Positions 36,187 through 44,214 of a stretch of DNA of 64,000 nucleotides are shown piece by piece. The position numbers were made by a program, and so were the translations under genes. The notes beneath the pieces were generated by a model, which was not told the DNA's origin, made no database searches, and was given only the letters and a program-made list of their open reading frames with translations. Within the stretch, counting starts at the first letter, position 1, and every line of letters begins with the position of its first letter. Origin of the DNA: Clostridia bacterium (GTDB lineage: Bacteria; Bacillota; Clostridia; Christensenellales; SZUA-584); NCBI GenBank assembly GCA_003249555.1, contig QKIQ01000057.1, forward strand, positions 124,001-188,000, given 5' to 3'.

Positions 36187-36825
36187 ATGGTGCAAGCCCA
36201 TGTGACGATGGATCAGTTTTTGCGTCTTTCTAAGCGGCTGGATCAGTTTGCGCAAAGAGTCAACGATGAGGTGGTCATCAAAGTGTTTCCTGTCGGCGCG
36301 CTTTATCTTACTTTAACGGAGGAGAATCCCACGGTCTATTTGGGCGGACAGTGGGAGCGGTTTGCCAAGGGCTGCTGTCTCGTGGGCGTTGACCCTGACG
36401 ATGCGGACTTTGCACAGGCGGGACAGAAAACCGGCGCGAAAACAGTGGCGCTCACCGATACGCAGAACGGCGCACACACGCATGCGCAAGACACCCATAC
36501 ACATGTGCAATATGCGCATACGCACATACAGGATGCGCATACACACGTGCAGGAACCGCACACGCATACGTCCAATATCCAGCACAGCGATGGGACGCAA
36601 GTCACGGGGGAATATATCGATATCGGACTGACTAGCGGGCAATGCCGTATGCGCTACGAATCCGGCGCGGCCACGGCGGTCAGCCAAAGTACGACGGCCG
36701 CCAATCAAAGCGCCGCCGCTGTGAACCAGAGCGTCGTTGCCGTTAACCAGACGTCCGGAAACGGCGCGCCGCATAACAACATTCAGCCGTCTGTGCCGGT
36801 GTATATTTGGGTGCGCGTGGTGTAA
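36187..36825 (+). CDS. histidine-rich phage tail/baseplate protein
   Basis: A 212-residue protein. Residues 5-75 form a helix-rich start, residues about 95-130 carry repeated HTH motifs (nine His-x-His type pairs within HTHAQDTHTHVQ and the following), then a Gln/Ala-rich segment with NQS repeats, and the end GAPHNNIQPSVPVYIWVRVV. The HxH clusters resemble iron-binding sites in tail spikes such as T4 gp12, and the NNxQPSVPVYIWVR tail is common in phage tail-collar proteins. GGAGG lies at the right distance for ATG 36187. Confidence 0.65.
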   Translation: MVQAHVTMDQFLRLSKRLDQFAQRVNDEVVIKVFPVGALYLTLTEENPTVYLGGQWERFAKGCCLVGVDPDDADFAQAGQKTGAKTVALTDTQNGAHTHAQDTHTHVQYAHTHIQDAHTHVQEPHTHTSNIQHSDGTQVTGEYIDIGLTSGQCRMRYESGAATAVSQSTTAANQSAAAVNQSVVAVNQTSGNGAPHNNIQPSVPVYIWVRVV

Positions 36826-36834
36826 GGAGGAAGA

Positions 36835-38658
36835 ATGACACATATCAAAGAGATCAGCCTGCCCGATTTAAACGGTGGTCTGAACGTGAAAGACCCTGAA
36901 TACGGCATCGGGGATAACCAAAGCCCGAATATGCTCAACATGTGGTTCAAAGGGCGTGCGCTCGTCAAACGTGACGGACAGACGCTGATTGTCAGCGGAC
37001 TCGATGGCGCGGTTCACGGTATATCGCCGCTTTATAACGATGGTTACGCAGTGCATGCGGGTCAGTGCCTTTACAAATGGTGCGGCGAGGCAGCACAGCC
37101 AATCAAAAGCGGTTTGCCAAACAGCGCGGGTGTGTTTTGCGAGTTTGGCGATAGGCTCTATTATCTGGACGGATCGGAGATATGGGAGATATCTTCCGAA
37201 TACGGTGTCACTACATTGACGCCGTATGTGCCGTGTGTGATGTTTAACGCGCGTCCCGATCTTTCGGAAAGCGATGGCGGAGATGCGTATAACCTGCTGG
37301 GTGCGGGCTTTACGGTAAAATATAACGCTGACGGCGAAAGCACGGCTTACAGCTTGCCACAAACGGGACTGGATACGGCGGCGGTCAATATCAGCGTAAA
37401 CGCAACGGATTTAACGGAGGGTGTACATTTCACCGTAAACCGCACGGAAGCAACGGTGAGCTTTTCGGGCGGAGCAAGCCCATATGGCGCACCGCCCAAG
37501 GGGACGAACAACGTATGGATTACGGCGTACAAGACGATCACGGGAAATAAGGACAAGATCACCGGCTGCCGTATAGCGGTGCCGTTTGGCGGCGAGGCGG
37601 CAGGCGTTTTTGGCGGCACGCGTGTGTTTGTGATGGGCAATCCTGATCATCCGCGCAGCTATTGGCATAGCGACCTTGGTCATCATGTGGGCGGCGGTAT
37701 GCGCTATTTTCCCGATACGAGTGAAGAATTTCTGGATCAGAACAGCGAGCCCATCACTGCGGCGGCCAAAATGGGCGGAGAGCTCGTGATATTCAAGGAG
37801 AGCTCTCTGTTCAAGGTCGGGTATTCGTTTGACGGCGAGAACGTGTTTTATCCTGTACGGGAGTGCCACAGCACCATTGGGTGCGATATGCCGGGTAGCG
37901 TGCAACTGATCGACAACCGACTGGTATTTGCGCACTCCAAAAGCGGCGTGCACATGTTGGTTTCGACAGATAACGAGACAGAGGAGGCTGTGAAGCCGCT
38001 GTCCGCCAACATCGGCGCGCTGCTGCTTGCGGAAGACGGCCTTAAAGCTGCGTGTTCGGTGGATTCGGGACGGTATTACTGGCTGTGCGCGGGAGGTCAC
38101 GCGTATCTTTGGGATTATGAGCAAACGCCTTATTACAACTATGCGGACTATGAACAAGCGCAACGGCGACTCGCGTGGTATCGGTTTGACAACATCGAGG
38201 CGAACGTGTTTTGCGATGATCCAGACGGGCTTTGCTATGGCAGCGATAGCGGTATCGTGCGTTTTACGCGCAACCAGAACGATTTCGGCTGCGGATTTAT
38301 CTCATATTACACGAGCAAAGCTTTTGATATAGGCAGTCCCAATGAACTGAAAACATTTCTTTGTGTATATCCGAGCTTCGCGGTTGACGGTAACGTGAAG
38401 GCTGTTTTGACGGTCGGCAGTGACACAACAAGCGCATTCAAAAGCCGTGCGTATGATATCAAATCGTTTTCGTGGGACAGGTTTGGCTGGGGGGCGTTTT
38501 CGTGGGACGTTATTCGGTTTTTACGTACGTTTGCGATGCGGCTCAACATGAGGAATGCCGCGTTTGTTCAGATACGGATATCGGGCAGTGAGAAGGACAG
38601 AGGCGTGGGGTTTGCGGGCCTGCGTTTGACATATTGCAAAACGAAAAAGATGAGGTGA
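36835..38658 (+). CDS. large phage tail/neck protein, possible beta-propeller (P22 gp10-like)
   Basis: A 607-residue protein with the repeated pattern of short beta strands typical of propellers (for example GVHMLVSTDNETEEAVKPLS then SGRYYWLCAGGHAYLWDYEQ). It follows the connector and tail-collar genes and would close the neck or form the hub, as gp10 does in P22. It could equally be a tail hub or receptor-binding part; no catalytic motif was found. AAGGAGG precedes the start. Confidence 0.5.
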   Translation: MTHIKEISLPDLNGGLNVKDPEYGIGDNQSPNMLNMWFKGRALVKRDGQTLIVSGLDGAVHGISPLYNDGYAVHAGQCLYKWCGEAAQPIKSGLPNSAGVFCEFGDRLYYLDGSEIWEISSEYGVTTLTPYVPCVMFNARPDLSESDGGDAYNLLGAGFTVKYNADGESTAYSLPQTGLDTAAVNISVNATDLTEGVHFTVNRTEATVSFSGGASPYGAPPKGTNNVWITAYKTITGNKDKITGCRIAVPFGGEAAGVFGGTRVFVMGNPDHPRSYWHSDLGHHVGGGMRYFPDTSEEFLDQNSEPITAAAKMGGELVIFKESSLFKVGYSFDGENVFYPVRECHSTIGCDMPGSVQLIDNRLVFAHSKSGVHMLVSTDNETEEAVKPLSANIGALLLAEDGLKAACSVDSGRYYWLCAGGHAYLWDYEQTPYYNYADYEQAQRRLAWYRFDNIEANVFCDDPDGLCYGSDSGIVRFTRNQNDFGCGFISYYTSKAFDIGSPNELKTFLCVYPSFAVDGNVKAVLTVGSDTTSAFKSRAYDIKSFSWDRFGWGAFSWDVIRFLRTFAMRLNMRNAAFVQIRISGSEKDRGVGFAGLRLTYCKTKKMR

Positions 38659-38662
38659 CATG

Positions 38663-39358
38663 ATGGGTTTTACAAGAATGGCTTTCAGCCCTGAGGATGG
38701 GCTTAATAATACGGTGCATTACCCGACGACGCCTGTGAGCGAAGCAGACGCCCGCGCGCAGGTGCAAAGCGTGTCTGATCAGCTCAAAGCGTATCTTAAC
38801 AACACGCTGCTTGCCCAAATGGAAAGCACGCTATTGGGGCAAAGCGGCGCGGAAAGAATCGGCAGCGCGGCGGTTGCGAATGTGCTGGGGGAGACGGTGC
38901 GTACGCAGATTGCGGATGTAAAGCGCCAGATCGACGACGCTTCCATGGGTTCCGTGTCGGACGGCACGATTGTGACGGCGAAGCTGGCTGACGCCGCGGT
39001 AACCAAAACCAAGCTGCACCCTGACGCGATGGACTGGACGCTGGTGGCCGACAGCGGCGTGCTGAACGCGAGCGGAAGCTTCACAATGACCGCGCAGACG
39101 GGCAAAAGCGAAATGCTCGTTCAGCTGTGCAACGATACAGGGACGGTTGTGAGCGGTATGTTTGTGGCGCCGCTGGACGCAAACGGTGTGATGATACCAG
39201 CATGCCAGCGCGTGGTGAGCTTTAACCCCGCAGACTTTAGCGTGGATTACCGAAGCATCACGATGGCATCCGCCACCACAATCGTTTACGGGTTGTCCCG
39301 TGCGTACAGCGTGGACGGGGTGACGAATCTTCAGCGTGCGTATGTGTTTGTTAGGTAA
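38663..39358 (+). CDS. phage tail fibre-like protein
   Basis: A 231-residue protein with a helical N-terminal region (about residues 30-110, heptad-rich: VSDQLKAYLNNTLLAQMEST) and a beta-rich C-terminal domain (TKTKLHPDAMDWTLVADSGV to GVTNLQRAYVFVR), like small fibre or baseplate proteins. Start at 38663 is set by GAGGTG five bases upstream; the ATG at 38660 is closer. It ends 15 bases before the endolysin gene. Confidence 0.55.
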   Translation: MGFTRMAFSPEDGLNNTVHYPTTPVSEADARAQVQSVSDQLKAYLNNTLLAQMESTLLGQSGAERIGSAAVANVLGETVRTQIADVKRQIDDASMGSVSDGTIVTAKLADAAVTKTKLHPDAMDWTLVADSGVLNASGSFTMTAQTGKSEMLVQLCNDTGTVVSGMFVAPLDANGVMIPACQRVVSFNPADFSVDYRSITMASATTIVYGLSRAYSVDGVTNLQRAYVFVR

Positions 39359-39373
39359 TATGAGGAGGTTCAA

Positions 39374-40279
39374 ATGAAGGTAGCGGCAAAAAGCGTTAGC
39401 GTGTATAACAGTACAGGCGCGTGTGTGATCGGCGCACTCAGCTGCGGCGACGCGGTGAAGGTGATTGAGGAAAACGCCGCCGGTGTGCTGATAGCGTATA
39501 TCGTGGGGCTTGTGAAGACGGCGGATGCCCCGTCGCTCTTGAGCCCGGAGGTGTGGGATAGCGCTGTGGACGAAAAGCAAAGATTTATTGCGTTTATCGC
39601 GGCGCGGGAAGGCGCGCTTTATGTGTGGGGGGCGCAGGGGCAGCAGATGACGCCTGCGCTTATTAAGAAGCTCGAAAATTCTCCGGCGAACTATGAACGC
39701 GCGCTTGCGAAATACAACGAGCACGTTAAAACAGGGAAGACGTTGATCGCGTATGACTGCTCGGGGCTTGTGGTGTCTTATCTGCTTGGCGCGGGGCTGC
39801 TGTTAGGCGACCGAAGCGCCAACGGACTGTATCACAACGAATGCGATGCCGTTGGCAAGCATGAGATGGCAGCGGGAGACCTTGTTTTCAAGAAGTATCT
39901 GACCAAGGATCAGATGTATCATGTGGGTGTGTACATGGGCGATGGCAGTGTGGTGCATGCCAAAGGACGTGATGTGGGGGTGGTGCGCGAACCGCTTGGC
40001 GCGGCAGGGTGGAACCGCTTCGGGAGGCTTAAATGCTGGGGCGGTGCGATAAGCGCGGCTGTGTATTCACGTCTGCTCAAAAACAGCGGTAAGCCTTACT
40101 TAAAGGGCGACGATGTGTATGCGGTGCAGTACGAATTGGAAAACAGGGGCTACGATACGGGCGGCACTGACGGCGTTTACGGCCCGAAAACCGAGGAAGC
40201 TGTAACGGCGTTTCAGCACGCTGCGGGGCTCGGCGCGGATGGCATTGTGGGACCGGTCACGTGGGCGGCGTTAATGTAG
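39374..40279 (+). CDS. phage endolysin: NlpC/P60 peptidase with C-terminal peptidoglycan-binding domain
   Basis: A 301-residue wall hydrolase. Residues about 1-50 form an SH3-like segment, the peptidase domain contains the catalytic YDCSGLVVSYLLG and the histidine of HVGVYMGDGSVVHAKGRDVG, and a PG-binding-1 domain closes the protein (DGVYGPKTEEAVTAFQHAAG). It cleaves peptide bridges of peptidoglycan to release particles. GGAGG upstream. It is the last gene of the phage block and ends at a strong terminator. Confidence 0.85.
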   Translation: MKVAAKSVSVYNSTGACVIGALSCGDAVKVIEENAAGVLIAYIVGLVKTADAPSLLSPEVWDSAVDEKQRFIAFIAAREGALYVWGAQGQQMTPALIKKLENSPANYERALAKYNEHVKTGKTLIAYDCSGLVVSYLLGAGLLLGDRSANGLYHNECDAVGKHEMAAGDLVFKKYLTKDQMYHVGVYMGDGSVVHAKGRDVGVVREPLGAAGWNRFGRLKCWGGAISAAVYSRLLKNSGKPYLKGDDVYAVQYELENRGYDTGGTDGVYGPKTEEAVTAFQHAAGLGADGIVGPVTWAALM

Positions 40280-40302
40280 CTTGAAATGAATATTAATGAC
40301 AT

Positions 40303-40336
40303 GCTCTGGGGTTTTTATTGCCTCAGAGCTTTTTTA
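40303..40336 (+). terminator. terminator at end of phage block
   Basis: GCTCTGGGG and CCTCAGAGC stem followed by seven T. Confidence 0.88.
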
Positions 40337-40357
40337 TTTTGTGCAAAAGGTTTTTGT

Positions 40358-40422
40358 AATCAACGTTTGCGCATTTGCCAAACTTAATCAACGCTTGCAC
40401 TCCCTTTATAATAAAGTATAAT
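40358..40422 (+). promoter_or_regulatory. promoter with direct repeats for deoR-type gene
   Basis: TTGCAC at 40395-40400, a 16-base spacer and TATAAT at 40417-40422. Two copies of AATCAACGYTTGC, at 40358-40370 and 40386-40398, lie at a spacing of 28 bases and the second overlaps the -35 box, so they may be autoregulatory operators. Confidence 0.5.
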
Positions 40423-40487
40423 TAATACAAGAAGGACAGCACTATATATTACACGCTTTAAACGTCACAAAGGGTAAGGTAAAAATT

Positions 40488-41249
40488 ATGCTAAAAGAGA
40501 AGCGGCTTTTACAGACACTCGATATGCTTCGTGAGAACGGCGAGGTGGAAATTAGCCATCTGAGCCGGTTATTTGACGTGACGGAAATGACGGTGCGCCG
40601 CGATATCGAACAGCTCGTGCGTGCCGGCAAGGCTGTGCGTTCGCACGGCGGCGCGATGCTGGCCGCCGGTCCGATTGGAATACAAACTTCGCAGACAGTT
40701 GTCAATCTGGAAAGCAAGCTGGCCATCGCCCGAAAGGCGCTTGCCTTCATCAAGCAGGGTACAACGGTGTTTTTCGATTCGGGCTCGACCGGCTATTTGC
40801 TCGCGCAGTGCGTGCCCGCTTCCGCGCATATCACCGCTATATCCAATGGTATTGCGATTGTGACAGAGCTTGTTACCCGGTCTTTTGTGTCTGTGATTAT
40901 GATCGGTGGAGAGCTTAAAGCCGGTTCGCTTGCGTGCCGCGGCCCGGCGGCGGAGGACGCACTAGATAGGTTCCGCGTGGATCTCGCGTTTTTAAACGTG
41001 AGCGCAGTGGGCAAGCATGGTGAACTGTTTACGGGAAGTGTGGCGGAAGCCGGATTTAAACGAAAAATACTTGCGGCGGCGCAGCGGTGTGTCGTGCTGG
41101 CGGATTCGTCTAAAATCGGCAAACAGAGCCTATGCCGCTTTGCCGACGCGCGCGAAACACAGGCGTTGATTACAGACGATGGACTCGGAGCGCAGCAGCT
41201 CGAGATGCTGGAGCAAATCGGTACGAGCGTGATTATAGCAAACAGATAA
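40488..41249 (+). CDS. DeoR/GlpR family transcriptional regulator
   Basis: A 253-residue repressor. N-terminal winged helix (residues 1-60: KEKRLLQTLDMLRENGEVEI followed by MTVRRDIEQLVRAGKAVRSH) and a C-terminal DeoR sugar-phosphate-binding domain with the GSTGYLLAQC loop (D/SGST-x-L) and the ending GLGAQQLEMLEQIG. It normally represses sugar-catabolism genes; none is adjacent, so its regulon is elsewhere. Convergent with the gene at 41289. Confidence 0.88.
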   Translation: MLKEKRLLQTLDMLRENGEVEISHLSRLFDVTEMTVRRDIEQLVRAGKAVRSHGGAMLAAGPIGIQTSQTVVNLESKLAIARKALAFIKQGTTVFFDSGSTGYLLAQCVPASAHITAISNGIAIVTELVTRSFVSVIMIGGELKAGSLACRGPAAEDALDRFRVDLAFLNVSAVGKHGELFTGSVAEAGFKRKILAAAQRCVVLADSSKIGKQSLCRFADARETQALITDDGLGAQQLEMLEQIGTSVIIANR

Positions 41250-41288
41250 ACATCAACGCTGTGAAGCGTATTTAAGCGGCAAGTTTTT

Positions 41289-42278
41289 TCAAGACTGTGG
41301 CAGCGCTGAAGAGCATCTTTTGTTCTTTGCCGACCATTCCATCGAATACTCTGCGTTACCCGTATGCGCGTTTGGCTTTTCAAGAGCAGGAACGAACTCG
41401 CGGTTGAGCAAAAACTTAACTGATCGTTCATTTTGCTTAAAGCATTTGACAGATAGGCATGGAAAATGCTGCTTGGCATATTCAACGAGACGGAGACCGA
41501 TGCCCGTATGCTGTGCGATGAAGGCCACACAAAGCGCAATCACCTCAGCTTCGGAGGATAGGCTGATAAAGCCTTGTATCTTGCCATGGTGCTCATATAC
41601 GACTGTGTGTGCCTGCTTGACAGCGATGCGCATTGCATCATATCGCCTATGCCAGTAAAGCGCATCGATAAAAGGGTGCGCCGCAATATATGTTTGCAGC
41701 CAAATCTGCATAATCTCGCCGATATCATCATCGGTCGCTTTGCGGATAAGCTCGGCAGGTTCGTCGGGTTCAGCACTGGTACTTTGTTTTATTTTGAATC
41801 GACGCAGATCCAAAAAGCGGTTTACTATGTACGCGATAAATATGCCGAAAATCGTTTCTCCGAGCCGCGCTAGGCCGTAGAACACGGGCGGGATATCGCG
41901 TTCGTTACCGATGAGAATGATAAGGAAGACAACGATACTGATGGTGACACTGGCCTGAAGGCGAAAAACGTTGCACAGATAGATGATGAACAGCACACCG
42001 AGTATGCCGATGGCGGAGATAAGCGGAGCAGGAAGCAGACCGCTCAGCAGCAAAAACAATACGCCCATCACGGAACCGACAACAGTGCCTGCGGCGCGGT
42101 CCAGCCCTGTACGGATTGTGTTTTGCAATGACGATTTCATGCAGATGGTGGCGGCGAGTGCCGCCTGAATACCGTTGATGCTGCTTTTCGGCATTAGAAA
42201 CTGAAAGACCAGCAGACATATGCCCACTGCAACCACCGTTTTGACGGTTCTCATGCCGATTTTGTAGCGTGGATTCAT
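41289..42278 (-). CDS. aromatic acid exporter (ArAE/FUSC-like) domain fused to GNAT acetyltransferase
   Basis: A 329-residue two-part protein. Residues 1-165 contain about five membrane helices with the FUSC/DUF939 pattern (QAALAATICMKSSLQNTIRT; RAAGTVVGSVMGVLFLLL). From about residue 180 to 320 a YjaB-type GNAT domain follows (IRKATDDDIGEIMQIWLQTY; QHTGIGLRLVEYAKQHFPCL; NERSVKFLLNREFVP). The parts are in one frame without a break. The acetyl-CoA loop QHTGIGLRLV is present, so the domain may be active. The function could be coupling of acetylation to export; this is inference. Start follows GGGAGGATGC. Confidence 0.75.
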   Translation of the reverse strand: MNPRYKIGMRTVKTVVAVGICLLVFQFLMPKSSINGIQAALAATICMKSSLQNTIRTGLDRAAGTVVGSVMGVLFLLLSGLLPAPLISAIGILGVLFIIYLCNVFRLQASVTISIVVFLIILIGNERDIPPVFYGLARLGETIFGIFIAYIVNRFLDLRRFKIKQSTSAEPDEPAELIRKATDDDIGEIMQIWLQTYIAAHPFIDALYWHRRYDAMRIAVKQAHTVVYEHHGKIQGFISLSSEAEVIALCVAFIAQHTGIGLRLVEYAKQHFPCLSVKCFKQNERSVKFLLNREFVPALEKPNAHTGNAEYSMEWSAKNKRCSSALPQS

Positions 42279-42450
42279 GCATCCTCCCGTATTTTGTCGA
42301 ACTGTGCTTGAACTCTATTCTAGTGGAAATGTGGGGCGTGTCAAGCTTAAAAGAACGCTGCCACAAGCCTTAACATGCGGAATACTTTTGCTTTGTTGCT
42401 GCATAAGCATATAAATGAACTTTATTAAGTCGATTAAGGAGGGCGGCGAT

Positions 42451-43497
42451 ATGGCATCAATAAAAGCAAGCGAGCTGGTGAGCTTTGTCCACAATGCAAA
42501 AAAAAGCGGCTGGGGTTATGTGTTCGGGGGACAAGGAGAGCTGTATACAAAGGAGCTTGCTGAAAGCTGGGCGCGCAGGAACAGATCCGGCAAAGATTAC
42601 AATTATTTTGTTGTGAGATGCGCCCGTTGGTTTGGCAAGATCGTTGTGGACTGCTCGGGGCTTATTATTGAAGCATATCGCAGCAAAATACCCGGTTACG
42701 GAGATAAAACGGCGAATACGATTTTCGGAAGATGCGTACAGACGGGGATGCTGAATACAATTCCTGAGCTCCCGGGCCTGTGTGTGTGGCGGAGCGGCCA
42801 TATCGGTATTTATATCGGAAACGGCAAAGTGGTGGAAGCAGGCGGAACAAACATTGGGGTGGTAACCACAAAAATAAGCGCGCCGGCAACAAACAAATAT
42901 TGGACCAATTGGGGACGAATGTCGGATGTTGATTACGAAGACACATCTGCGACACCGGATGAGACGAGTACGCCTTCCTGTTGGATAGGCCGATTTATTG
43001 AGATAACGCGTCCTTATACGAAAGGTGAGGATGTGCAAGAAATCCAGCAAGCGCTTGCCGATCAGGGATTTGATCCGGGACCTATCGACGGAATATACGG
43101 GCCTTTAACAGAAGCAGCTGTCAAGAGCTTTCAGATGAGCAAGGGGCTTGCGGCAGACGGCATTGTCGGGCCGGACACCATCGACGCTTTGCTGGGCAGT
43201 TGGGTGACGGATTGCGACGGAAAGCCGTATCCTCCCGGCTGGGAGTCTCCGCTCGAATCGTTTATACTGGATAGGCTGCTTAAGCTGACCTCGCCGTATA
43301 TGCGCGGAGACGATGTTGTCAATGTGCAGGATGCCTTGCAGCTGGCGTCGTTTTCGCCGGGACAATCCGACGGCATATTTGGGCCTATGACAATAAGCGC
43401 GTTGGAAGAGTTTCAAAGAAACCGCGGTTTGCAGGCGGATGGCATTGTCGGGCCGTTAACCATTAACGAGCTGGGCGGCATCTGGACGGGAAATTAA
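42451..43497 (+). CDS. NlpC/P60-like wall hydrolase with two peptidoglycan-binding domains
   Basis: A 348-residue protein. Residues 1-160 carry an NlpC/P60-type peptidase with the cysteine in KIVVDCSGLIIEAYR and a histidine in RSGHIGIYIGNGKVVEAGGT. Two PG-binding-1 domains follow at about 195-255 and 275-348 (DGIYGPLTEAAVKSFQMSKG and DGIFGPMTISALEEFQRNRG), strongly like that of the phage endolysin 2 kb upstream, suggesting duplication. No signal peptide was seen. AAGGAGGG fixes ATG 42451. It ends at a terminator. Confidence 0.85.
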   Translation: MASIKASELVSFVHNAKKSGWGYVFGGQGELYTKELAESWARRNRSGKDYNYFVVRCARWFGKIVVDCSGLIIEAYRSKIPGYGDKTANTIFGRCVQTGMLNTIPELPGLCVWRSGHIGIYIGNGKVVEAGGTNIGVVTTKISAPATNKYWTNWGRMSDVDYEDTSATPDETSTPSCWIGRFIEITRPYTKGEDVQEIQQALADQGFDPGPIDGIYGPLTEAAVKSFQMSKGLAADGIVGPDTIDALLGSWVTDCDGKPYPPGWESPLESFILDRLLKLTSPYMRGDDVVNVQDALQLASFSPGQSDGIFGPMTISALEEFQRNRGLQADGIVGPLTINELGGIWTGN

Positions 43498-43533
43498 TAA
43501 AAATAGCGAAGATACACCGAGTGAATCAAATTC

Positions 43534-43573
43534 GGCGCACGCTTGTCTTAGGACGATGATGTGCGCCTTTTTT
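43534..43573 (+). terminator. terminator after second wall hydrolase
   Basis: GGCGCAC and GTGCGCC arms separated by a 20-base loop, followed by six T. Confidence 0.75.
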
Positions 43574-43586
43574 CATTTTGATTTGG

Positions 43587-44081
43587 TTAAACTTCTGTGG
43601 GGTCGTCTATGTGAAGATGCACATTCCAATCCTTTGAAACATCGAATTCTTCGGATATCTGGCCGCTGCGCATTTTAACGTATTTTGCTTTGGCCGTCAC
43701 AGCCACATCACCCTCCGGCGTGCAAATTTCGCCCTCGCCTTCAAACATGAGCCTGTTTTCGTATGTGATGCGACCGAATGCTTTGAGTTCGCATTCATAC
43801 GGCAACGGCTTTTTGTATGTGAGACTGAGCTCCACGGTGACGCCCCAGACATCAGGATTGCCGATCTGTATCGCGCGGCCGATGGTTTCATCGAGAATAC
43901 ACGCCGCAATGCCGCCGTGGACCCTGCCGGGATAGCTTTGATGCTGCCGGTGAGGGGTGAAAACAGCTGCGACTTCATGGGTGTCCGTTTCGTAAAAGAA
44001 AGCCTGAACGCCTCTTTCGTTATTCAATCCGCAGACAAAGCAATCGGCCGAATTCGGCTGTTTGTTGACTATTTTTTTCAT
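43587..44081 (-). CDS. PaaI-like hotdog thioesterase
   Basis: A 164-residue hotdog-fold protein with the family motif PGRVHGGIAACILDETIGRA, in which the helix follows the HGG turn, and a paired beta sheet with VTVELSLTYKKPLPYECEL. These enzymes hydrolyse acyl-CoA thioesters. A cysteine near residue 18 (DCFVCG with a following Gly) occurs in a subset of the family. Substrate unknown. Lies convergent with the upstream lysin gene. Confidence 0.85.
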   Translation of the reverse strand: MKKIVNKQPNSADCFVCGLNNERGVQAFFYETDTHEVAAVFTPHRQHQSYPGRVHGGIAACILDETIGRAIQIGNPDVWGVTVELSLTYKKPLPYECELKAFGRITYENRLMFEGEGEICTPEGDVAVTAKAKYVKMRSGQISEEFDVSKDWNVHLHIDDPTEV

Positions 44082-44214
44082 AAAAAACCCTCCGTTTTCA
44101 CAGTTTTTGCCCAGCGCATTATATCACATTTTATCCGCATGTGCTTAGGCACCGGACGCTTTCCCTTCTGCCTGATTGTATGGTATGATAGCTTGACTGT
44201 AAAGGAGAGCTTCA

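Noticed and set aside
36475-36580. possible CRISPR-like repeats of HTH codons
   Set aside because: Repeats are short in-frame codons of the His-rich tail protein.
37411-38163. 250-codon minus-strand frame inside the large tail gene
   Set aside because: Antisense shadow; Arg/His-rich composition, no start site.
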